Positions 1-5,288 of a DNA stretch of 9,710 nucleotides are shown in pieces. Every line of letters starts with the position of its first letter. The stretch's first letter is position 1. The DNA comes from Frankiaceae bacterium (lineage in GTDB: Bacteria > Actinomycetota > Actinomycetes > JAFAQI01), in NCBI GenBank assembly GCA_030840615.1, contig JAVEEE010000192.1, positions 1 through 9,710 on the forward strand, written 5' to 3'. A model generated the notes under the pieces. That model made no database searches and was not told the origin of the DNA. It saw only the letters and a program-made list of their open reading frames with translations. The position numbers were made by a program, and so were the translations under genes.

Positions 1-98
1 ACCTCCTCGGATGTCAGCTCCTTGTCCATCTTGACCTCGACAACCCAGTGGGTCCCGTCTGTCTCAACCACGACGAGATCGGGGTTGTACTGACGGCT
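1..98 (-). pseudogene. C-terminal fragment of a helicase/type III restriction-like PD-(D/E)xK nuclease (runs off the window)
   Basis: Reading leftward, the frame from about base 98 encodes a segment with Tyr-Asn-Pro-Asp, then hydrophobic residues, then Val-Glu-Val-Lys, followed by an acidic helix start. PD, a spacer and ExK is the PD-(D/E)xK nuclease signature. This wording (YNPDLVVVE, then HWVVEVKMDKE) resembles the C-terminal nuclease part of DEAD/DEAH-box helicase proteins annotated as type III restriction endonuclease subunits. That is from memory, not a search. The upstream helicase part is absent: immediately before the motif the DNA belongs to a serine recombinase remnant on the opposite strand. 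An in-frame ATG at 125-123 exists but has no ribosome binding site, so I read this as a 5'-truncated gene and not a small new one. The 3' end lies outside the window. Confidence 0.55.
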
Positions 99-300
99 CT
101 CGGAAGATGCCGGGGGCGCGCTCATACGTGCTGCGTTGGACCTCCTGGAAGACCCCCAGCGCCTCTACGAACAGGCTACCGATGGGGCGAGGCGCCAGCT
201 CAACCGAGCGTTCTTCGACCGCATCTACGTCGATGATCGAGAAGTCAGCGGCCACGTGCTTTCGGACCCGTTCGACGCACTCTTGGGCAGCGACCCGAGC
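94..300 (+). pseudogene. C-terminal remnant of a serine site-specific recombinase
   Basis: This frame has no start codon of its own and is preceded by an in-frame TGA at 91-93. From about 115 it encodes the pattern ALDLLEDPQRLYEQA, then RRQLNRAFFDRIYVDD, then DPFDALL. This is the characteristic C-terminal end of actinobacterial serine recombinases (resolvase/integrase superfamily, zinc-ribbon and coiled-coil side). The catalytic N-terminal domain with its serine is missing, so the gene cannot work. The frame stays open to a TAG at 541-543, running antisense through the tRNA gene; the part after about 300 has no recognisable homology and is probably not coding. Position beside a tRNA fits a decayed integrative element. 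Recognition is from motif memory only. Confidence 0.65.
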
Positions 301-341
301 CCTAGCGGGCGGCCAGATCGACCGAGCCCGGCCTACGATAG

Positions 342-373
342 ATCTCGGGGTCTAGCGACCCCATCTCGTCTAG
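342..373. repeat. Dyad GGGGTC-TAGC-GACCCC inside an imperfect direct repeat
   Basis: Bases 347-352 and 357-362 form a perfect 6-bp inverted repeat around a 4-base loop. It is flanked by an imperfect direct repeat: ATCTCG(GGG)TCTAG at 342-355 and ATCTCGTCTAG at 363-373. It lies just downstream of the recombinase remnant. It could be that gene's transcription terminator or the scar of a recombination site, and I cannot tell which. The rest of 300-448 shows no gene; a weak CGCAAT/ATTGCG inverted repeat spans 385-420. Confidence 0.4.
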
Positions 374-448
374 GATCCATCACTCGCAATAGCCAGGCCG
401 CGGTGATAACCCGCATTGCGCACGGCCGGGGTTTGAATAAGACCACTT

Positions 449-524
449 TGGTGGAGCTGCGGGGAGTCGAACCCCGGACCTCTTCGATGCGAACGAAGCG
501 CGCTACCAACTGCGCTACAGCCCC
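449..524 (-). tRNA. tRNA-Ala (anticodon CGC), CCA encoded
   Basis: The reverse strand folds as a standard 76-nt tRNA. The acceptor strand GGGGCTG pairs with CAGCTCC; the D arm is GCGC/GCGC; the anticodon stem is CTTCG/CGAAG with loop TTCGCAT; the T arm is CGGGG/CCCCG with loop TTCGACT. The loop places CGC at positions 34-36, which reads the Ala codon GCG. The acceptor stem contains the G3:U70 wobble pair, the classic alanine identity element. The discriminator base is A and CCA is encoded (451-449). It lies 41 bp downstream of sepX in the same orientation. The adjacent recombinase remnant suggests its 3' end has served as an integration site. Confidence 0.97.
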
Positions 525-542
525 AAGTGCCGGTCCAGGGTA

Positions 543-557
543 GCCGATGAGATCGGC
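543..557. repeat. Perfect dyad between sepX and the tRNA gene
   Basis: GCCGAT (543-548) and ATCGGC (552-557) are perfect complements around GAG. The dyad begins 8 bp past the sepX stop codon and about 18 bp before the tRNA 5' end. It could end the sepX transcript, although no T-run follows, or be a site in the tRNA promoter region. A TACCCT (542-537), resembling a -10 element, overlaps its edge. Function is inferred only from location. Confidence 0.35.
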
Positions 558-565
558 CCGGACGG

Positions 566-1396
566 TCAGTCGTTGACCGCCCACCGCCGCTCGAGGATCT
601 CGTCGAGGTCCGTCTCGCCGTCAGCCGCTGCGACGACCTCGACGCCGGGCTCGGCCGGCTCGGAGTCGGGCGAGTAGACCGGCGGGGAGTAGGTCGGGTC
701 GGCTTCGTAGGCGGGCGCCGGTGGTTTCATCGTGTAGGTCGGTCGCGGGACCGGGACCGGCTCCCAGGTGACCGTGTCGTCCGCGGACCTCTCGTCCGTG
801 CCGGTGGCAGCGACCGGCTGCTGCTCGGCGGCCGGCGCAGCCGACGCCAGCATGGTCCAGCGCGGCGCGGCCGGTGCGGCCACGGGAACGTCGGATGCGA
901 CCGCGACCCGGCGACGTTGGCGGGCCACGGCCACGGCTCGCCGGGCCTGGGCCCGAAGGTGGAGGCAGAACGCGACCGGGATGACGTCGACCACGATCTG
1001 CAGGGGCCACGAGATCACCCCGACAGCCGCCAGCAGCAGCGTGATGAAAGTGACCGCAAGGATGCCGAGCAACAGGCGCCGACGCCGGGCGACGAGTGAC
1101 GGCCGGCCACGCGCCGGCCGGGCCGGCCCCGGCCGAGTCTGCACGGTAGGACGAGGCGGCCGCTTCACTGCCGCAGCTCCGGAAACATGCACGGCGACGC
1201 GACCCTCACCACGCCGAGGCATCACGACGTAGCGACGGCCCGGCGTCGCGGAGGTGCGGCGAGACAATGTCCGCATCGCCGTCGAGAAACGGTCGACCGA
1301 TCTCGACTCGGTCGCGGCATCGTGGCGGCGCAACCACATGGGCACGAGTACGACGGCCCACATGACGACGATCGCTGCGTAGATGACGGCGCTCAC
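566..1396 (-). CDS. sepX: SepX/GlpR-type actinobacterial cell-division membrane protein
   Basis: A 276-residue protein with one N-terminal membrane helix (about 4-21, followed by WLRRHD), a basic Pro/Arg-rich stretch, and two further helices around 107-128 and 130-147. A long cytoplasmic-type tail contains WEPVPVPRPTY (211-221) and ends in an acidic helix, LDEILERR (264-271). This architecture, and its place after galU-moeA-rimJ, match M. tuberculosis Rv0996, Streptomyces SepX and corynebacterial GlpR. Those proteins act at the septum; GlpR is described as the membrane receptor for the MoeA-like FtsZ-binding protein Glp. The GTG start at 1396 is chosen because GGGGGAG lies 6 bases upstream and the frame then opens directly on the first membrane helix; an upstream in-frame start at 1435 lacks this. 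A 104-bp gap after rimJ suggests a possible promoter of its own. Family assignment rests on topology, motif and synteny. Confidence 0.75.
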   Translation of the reverse strand: MSAVIYAAIVVMWAVVLVPMWLRRHDAATESRSVDRFSTAMRTLSRRTSATPGRRYVVMPRRGEGRVAVHVSGAAAVKRPPRPTVQTRPGPARPARGRPSLVARRRRLLLGILAVTFITLLLAAVGVISWPLQIVVDVIPVAFCLHLRAQARRAVAVARQRRRVAVASDVPVAAPAAPRWTMLASAAPAAEQQPVAATGTDERSADDTVTWEPVPVPRPTYTMKPPAPAYEADPTYSPPVYSPDSEPAEPGVEVVAAADGETDLDEILERRWAVND

Positions 1397-1402
1397 GCCT
1401 GA

Positions 1403-1409
1403 CTCCCCC
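1403..1409 (-). promoter_or_regulatory. Ribosome binding site deciding the sepX start
   Basis: GGGGGAG on the minus strand, 6 bases before GTG at 1396. It supports the shorter start over the upstream in-frame start at 1435. Confidence 0.7.
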
Positions 1410-1500
1410 GACGCATGACGTCCATTGCCGAGCAACGCTAGCCAGGACAGTGACCATCAGCACGGACATCGGTCGGTGTGTCGCAAAGTCGCGTGATGCG

Positions 1501-2178
1501 TCAGCCGATGTCGCGGGTGCGGTGCCACCGCGCAAGAAGTCCGGTGGGAACTTCCTCACGCGTCAACGCATAAGAAAGATGGTCACGCCACTCACCCGCG
1601 ATGTGCAGAAATGCGCGACGCAGTCCCTCTTCACGAAAGCCGAGTTTCTCCATCACCCGACGGCTCGCCGTGTTCTCCGGACGAATGTTGACCTCGACCC
1701 GGTGCAGCCCGACGGCGCCGAAGCAGTGGTCCGTCACCAAAGCCACGGCCGTCGGCATCACCCCCCGTCCCGCCACCCGACTGTCGACCCAGTAGCCGAG
1801 ATGCGCGGAGTCCAACGAACCCCGGGTGATCCCGCCGACATTGAGCTGGCCGGCAAAGCCTCCGTCCACGACTACCGCGAGCGGCAGCCCGCGACCCTCC
1901 CGCGCCTCCGCGCGCATCCGTCTCGTCATCGTCACGAACGTCGCCATCGACGTCGGCACACCCACGCCGGGTCGTTCGGGTGAGGTGGCCTCCCACGGGC
2001 GCAGCCACTCGATGTTGTGCCGTCGCAGCGACACCCACGCGCGGCCGTCCCGCAGGCGCAGCGGACGCAGGGTCACGCCCCCGTCGGTGAGCTCAGCCGG
2101 CCACCCGGCGGCACTCCCCACCGTCAACGCCCCGGGGACGTCGTCAGTGGTCGCCTCCGCGCAGCTGGGTGATCGCAT
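1501..2178 (-). CDS. rimJ: RimJ/RimL-like GNAT N-acetyltransferase
   Basis: A GNAT-fold acetyltransferase of up to 225 residues. It uses acetyl-CoA and is annotated in this family as modifying N-terminal alanine of ribosomal proteins; the true substrate in actinobacteria is not established. Visible features are the family opening VTLRPLRLRD (35-44), LRPWEAT (59-65), LGYWVDSRVAGRGVM (127-141) containing the RxxGRG acetyl-CoA pyrophosphate loop, and NIRPENTASRRVMEKLGF (164-181), the typical GNAT motif B. The ATG at 2178 overlaps mogA by 35 bp and has a GGTGAT-like site before it. Downstream in-frame TTG (2127) and GTG (2121) codons are plausible alternatives, because homology starts only around residue 26. 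It occupies the conserved slot between the moeA cluster and sepX, as in Rv0995. The start is uncertain; the family is secure. Confidence 0.88.
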   Translation of the reverse strand: MRSPSCAEATTDDVPGALTVGSAAGWPAELTDGGVTLRPLRLRDGRAWVSLRRHNIEWLRPWEATSPERPGVGVPTSMATFVTMTRRMRAEAREGRGLPLAVVVDGGFAGQLNVGGITRGSLDSAHLGYWVDSRVAGRGVMPTAVALVTDHCFGAVGLHRVEVNIRPENTASRRVMEKLGFREEGLRRAFLHIAGEWRDHLSYALTREEVPTGLLARWHRTRDIG

Positions 2179-2641
2179 GACCGATCACCGGCGCGAGCAC
2201 GCTCACCCCGTCGCGGACACCACCGGTCGAGCCCGGCAGGTTGACGACGACGGTCGCCACCGCGATGCCGGCTACGGCGCGGGACAAGATCGTCGTCGGC
2301 ACGGTGTCCCGGTTGAACTGACGAAGCGCCTCAGCGAGCCCGGGCGCCTCCCGCTCGAGCACCCGACGCGTCGCCTCCGGGGTCACGTCGCGCGGAGCGA
2401 ACCCGGTCCCTCCCGTCGTTGCGACGAGGTCGATGCCGGCGGCGATCGCCTCCCGCAACGCCCCCTCGATCGCCGGGATCTCGTCCGGCACGACGACGAC
2501 CTCAGCCTCCGAAAAACCCAGCTCGATCAGCAACGCGGACAGCAGCGGTCCCGACGTGTCATGGCGCAGCCCGCCGTGCGAGCGGTCGGACACGGTGATG
2601 ACGCGCGCCCGGGCGTCCGGGGGGAGATCCTCGGCGGTCAC
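2144..2641 (-). CDS. mogA: MogA/MoaB-type molybdopterin adenylyltransferase
   Basis: A 165-residue protein of the MogA/MoaB family, which adenylates molybdopterin with ATP before MoeA inserts molybdate. Motifs: VITVSDRS (14-21) with DTSGP (28-32), TTGGTGFAPRD (75-85) forming the molybdopterin/phosphate loop, and LPGSTGGVRD (135-144). Length is normal for the family. The GTG start at 2641 overlaps the moaC stop as GTGA, a 4-base junction typical of translational coupling. A longer open frame upstream is antisense-like Arg-rich translation of moaC and is rejected. With moaC and moeA it supplies late Moco steps; moaA, moaD and moaE are not in the window. In actinobacteria the MogA and MoaB names are used interchangeably, so the symbol is a convention. 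Confidence 0.93.
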   Translation of the reverse strand: MTAEDLPPDARARVITVSDRSHGGLRHDTSGPLLSALLIELGFSEAEVVVVPDEIPAIEGALREAIAAGIDLVATTGGTGFAPRDVTPEATRRVLEREAPGLAEALRQFNRDTVPTTILSRAVAGIAVATVVVNLPGSTGGVRDGVSVLAPVIGHAITQLRGGDH

Positions 2642-3108
2642 GGCCGGCTCCAGTCGCCGGTGACCCCGCCGGTCTTCGCCATCACCCGGACATCGGTGAT
2701 GACGGCGGCCGGGTCGACACCTTTCACCATGTCGATCACTGCGAGCCCGGCAACGACCACGGCGGTCAGTGCTTCCATCTCGACTCCGGTGCGGTCTGCC
2801 GTCCGCACCGTCGCTTCGATCTCCACGGCGTCGTCGTCGACTCGCACATCGACTGACACTCCGTGCAACGCGATCGGGTGACACAGCGGTACGAGATCCG
2901 GCGTTCGCTTCGCACCCATGATGCCGGCGACCCGCGCCACGGCGAGTGCGTCACCCTTGGGCAAGGAACCGTCCCGCAACAGCGTCACGACTGTCGGCGA
3001 CACCACGACCCGCCCGCGCGCAGTCGCCGTCCGCGTCGACACCTGCTTGCCGGAGACGTCGACCATCCGCGCCGAGCCCGTGTCGTCCAGGTGAGTGAAG
3101 TCGCTCAT
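2638..3108 (-). CDS. moaC: Cyclic pyranopterin monophosphate synthase
   Basis: MoaC converts the MoaA product 3',8-cyclo-7,8-dihydro-GTP to cyclic pyranopterin monophosphate, the first stable Moco intermediate. The 156 residues match the family length, and active-site residues are all visible: Lys51 in LPKGDAL, Lys67 in GAKRTPDLVPLCHP with His77, the TGVEMEALTAV segment (107-117) with Glu110/Glu112, DMVKGVD (126-132) with Asp126 and Lys129, and KTGG (145-148). Start ATG at 3108 is only 5 bp after the moeA stop (3114), so it is in the same transcript; its stop overlaps the mogA start. No defect is seen. Confidence 0.97.
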   Translation of the reverse strand: MSDFTHLDDTGSARMVDVSGKQVSTRTATARGRVVVSPTVVTLLRDGSLPKGDALAVARVAGIMGAKRTPDLVPLCHPIALHGVSVDVRVDDDAVEIEATVRTADRTGVEMEALTAVVVAGLAVIDMVKGVDPAAVITDVRVMAKTGGVTGDWSRP

Positions 3109-3113
3109 CGCGC

Positions 3114-4352
3114 TCAGGCCTGCCGTCGCTCGAGCAACATCGCCGTGACCGTCGCCCCACTCTCGATCTCGGTGGTCTTCTCCGGTACGACGACGAGCGC
3201 GTTGGCGCCGGCCAGCGACGCGATCAGGTGCGAGCCGCTGCCGCCGATCGGCGTCACGGTGTAGGTCCCGGAGTCCACGGACAGCATGGCCCGGGCGAAC
3301 GTGCGCTTGCCGGGCGGTGACGTCAACGCGCCGGCCAATCTGGCCCGCACCGTGGGACGGTTGATCGGCTCGACACCGAGCATCCTGCGCAACGCCGGCC
3401 GGACGAACACCTCGAAGGACACGTAGGCGCTCACCGGGTTGCCGGGCAGGCCGAAGAACGGCGTGCTGTCCGGCCCGATCAGGCCGAATGCCTGCGGCAT
3501 GCCGGGCTGCATGGCGACACGGTCGAACCGCACCTTGCCGATCCGGCCGATCGCCTCCTTCACGACGTCGTAGGCGCCGACACTGACACCGCCACTGGTC
3601 ACGACCGCGTCGGCGCGGATGAGCTGGTCCTCCAACGTGTCGAGCAACACGCGGGGATCGTCCGGGACGATGCCGACGCGAAAAGCCGTGCCACCCGCTT
3701 CACGAGCGGCGGTGGTGAGCAGCGTGCTGTTGGCGTCGGGGATCTGGCCCGGGCCCAGCGGGGTGCCCGGGTCAACGAGCTCGCTACCGGTGGAGAGGAC
3801 GACGACCCTCGGTCGTGGTCGCGCGGCCACCCGATCTCGGCCGACAGCAGCGAGCAGCCCCACCTGCGTCGCACCGAGATGCGTGCCGGCGGTCAGGACC
3901 GTGGTCCCGAGCGGCGCATCCTCGCCCAGTCGACGGATGCTGTTGCCGGCGGGTGCGGCGCGCCTGATCACCACCTGGGCGACGCCGCCGTCCGTCCATT
4001 CCAGCGGCACGACGGCGTCGGCGCCCGCGGGCAGCGGCGCGCCGGTCATGATCCGCACACACAGCCCGGCCTGCACCGTGTAGACGCCGGTGCTCCCCGC
4101 CGCGATGTCGCCGACGACCGGCAGCGTGACCGGCGTCGCCTCTGTCGCACCCGCGACGTCGGAGCTGCGCACGGCGTAGCCGTCCATCGCCGAGTTGTCG
4201 AACGGCGGCAGCGGAAACGCCGATGTGATGTCCTCGGCGAGAACGCATCCGTGCGCATCCTGCAAGGTGAGATCGAGCGCGCTCAACGGCGAGACGGCGT
4301 CGAGGATGTGGCCGAGGTGCTCCTCGACCCCGATGAGGCCGTCGGCGCTCAA
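3114..4352 (-). CDS. moeA: MoeA-family molybdopterin molybdenumtransferase; Glp (gephyrin-like) position
   Basis: A 412-residue MoeA that inserts molybdate into adenylylated molybdopterin. Motifs in order: PPFDNSAMDGYAV (49-61), IMTGAPLPAGADAVVPLE (101-118), STGSELVDPG (187-196), GQIPDAN (202-208), SGGVSVGAYDVVK (253-265), MQPGMPQAFG (281-290) and GLPGNPVSAY (301-310). The acidic residues of the family's active site (Asp in DNSAMDG, Glu in TGSEL, Asp in GAYD) are present, so enzyme activity is plausible. The start is a TTG whose last two bases are the first two of the galU TGA stop (TTGA); it gives the usual N-terminus (GVEEHLGHILDAV) and no other in-frame start lies nearby. In Corynebacterium the MoeA-like gene at this locus is Glp, which binds FtsZ and the membrane protein GlpR. 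Here it also heads moaC-mogA, so one protein may do both jobs (inference). Confidence 0.93.
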   Translation of the reverse strand: MSADGLIGVEEHLGHILDAVSPLSALDLTLQDAHGCVLAEDITSAFPLPPFDNSAMDGYAVRSSDVAGATEATPVTLPVVGDIAAGSTGVYTVQAGLCVRIMTGAPLPAGADAVVPLEWTDGGVAQVVIRRAAPAGNSIRRLGEDAPLGTTVLTAGTHLGATQVGLLAAVGRDRVAARPRPRVVVLSTGSELVDPGTPLGPGQIPDANSTLLTTAAREAGGTAFRVGIVPDDPRVLLDTLEDQLIRADAVVTSGGVSVGAYDVVKEAIGRIGKVRFDRVAMQPGMPQAFGLIGPDSTPFFGLPGNPVSAYVSFEVFVRPALRRMLGVEPINRPTVRARLAGALTSPPGKRTFARAMLSVDSGTYTVTPIGGSGSHLIASLAGANALVVVPEKTTEIESGATVTAMLLERRQA

Positions 4353-5278
4353 GGCTTCAGCGGTTGGTCGGGGTCGCCCAGCGGCAACCGTGCCGCCACG
4401 AACTCGGCCAGCCACGCGCGGAACTCCGGACCGAGGTCGACGCGGTCTGCCGCGATCTGCACGATCGAGCGCAGGTAGTCGGCCTTGTCGCCGGTGTCGT
4501 AACGGCGGCCACGGAAGATGACACCGTGCACCGGACCGCCGGCGACACTCGGGTCGGTGAGCCGGGCGATGGCGTCCGTGACCTGGATCTCCCCCCCGCG
4601 GCCCGGTGGTGTCTCGGCGAGAGCGTCGAAGATCTCCGGGCTGAGGACGTAGCGGCCGATCAGCGCCAGGTTGCTGGGCGCTTCGTCCATGGCCGGCTTC
4701 TCGACGAGACCGCTCACCCGAACGACGTCGTCCTCGTCCGTCGCCTCGACGCTGGCGCACCCGTAGAGCGAGATCTGCTCGGGCGGCACCTCCATGAGCG
4801 CGAGGACACATCCGCCTCGCTGTGCCTGGACGTCGATCATCTGGGGCAGCAGGTCGTCCCGTTCGTCGATGAGGTCGTCGCCCAGCATGACCGCGAACGG
4901 CTCTCGACCGACATGCGGCGCGGCGCATGCCACGGCGTGACCGAGTCCTCGTGGGTCGTGCTGGCGGACGAAGTGCATGGACGCAAGGTCGGTGGAGTCG
5001 CGTACCCGGTCGAGCATCTCGCGCTTGCCCTCGTCGCCCTCCAGCTTGTCTTCCAGCTCATACGCGCGGTCGAAGTGGTCCTCGAGCGAGGCCTTGTTGC
5101 GGCCCGTGACGACGAGCACGTCGGTGAGGCCGGCCCGGGCGGCTTCCTCGACGACGTACTGGATCGCCGGCTTGTCCACGACCGGCAACATCTCCTTGGG
5201 CGTGGCTTTCGTCGCGGGCAGAAAGCGCGTACCCAGCCCTGCGGCCGGGATGACGGCCTTCGTGACGCGCGTGCCCAT
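4349..5278 (-). CDS. galU: UTP-glucose-1-phosphate uridylyltransferase
   Basis: A 309-residue bacterial GalU making UDP-glucose from UTP and glucose-1-phosphate in the cytoplasm, for cell-wall glycans, trehalose and exopolysaccharide. Seen are the nucleotide loop AAGLGTRFLPATKATPKEM (12-30), DKPAIQYVVEEA (35-46), MLGDDLID (131-138) with the metal/UTP Asp pair, VEKPAMDEAPSN (192-203) containing the sugar-phosphate lysine, and RRYDTGDKADYL (258-269). Length and motifs are complete. ATG at 5278 is 10 bp after the stop of the diguanylate cyclase gene, with AGGG eight bases upstream, so it is probably co-transcribed. Its TGA overlaps the moeA TTG. In M. tuberculosis galU (Rv0993) is directly next to the folate gene; here the cyclase gene is interposed. 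Confidence 0.97.
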   Translation of the reverse strand: MGTRVTKAVIPAAGLGTRFLPATKATPKEMLPVVDKPAIQYVVEEAARAGLTDVLVVTGRNKASLEDHFDRAYELEDKLEGDEGKREMLDRVRDSTDLASMHFVRQHDPRGLGHAVACAAPHVGREPFAVMLGDDLIDERDDLLPQMIDVQAQRGGCVLALMEVPPEQISLYGCASVEATDEDDVVRVSGLVEKPAMDEAPSNLALIGRYVLSPEIFDALAETPPGRGGEIQVTDAIARLTDPSVAGGPVHGVIFRGRRYDTGDKADYLRSIVQIAADRVDLGPEFRAWLAEFVAARLPLGDPDQPLKP

Positions 5279-5288
5279 GCCGGCAACC

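Noticed and set aside
136..543. Complete 135-residue plus-strand gene running through the tRNA
   Set aside because: Only the first part resembles a recombinase C-terminus; the rest is antisense to a perfect tRNA gene and has no start with a ribosome site.
530..560. Sigma-70-type promoter for the tRNA (TACCCT at 542-537)
   Set aside because: The -10 pattern fits, but the nearest -35-like CTGACC is 21 bases away, beyond normal spacing, so it is mentioned only as a possibility.
2642..2884. Longer N-terminal extension of mogA reading through moaC in another frame
   Set aside because: The extension is Arg/Gly-rich antisense-like translation inside moaC, whose product is fully conserved there; GTG 2641 gives the family N-terminus.
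4353..4928. About 190-residue N-terminal extension of moeA into galU
   Set aside because: It is an Arg-rich shadow frame of galU, and MoeA homology starts at the TTG at 4352.
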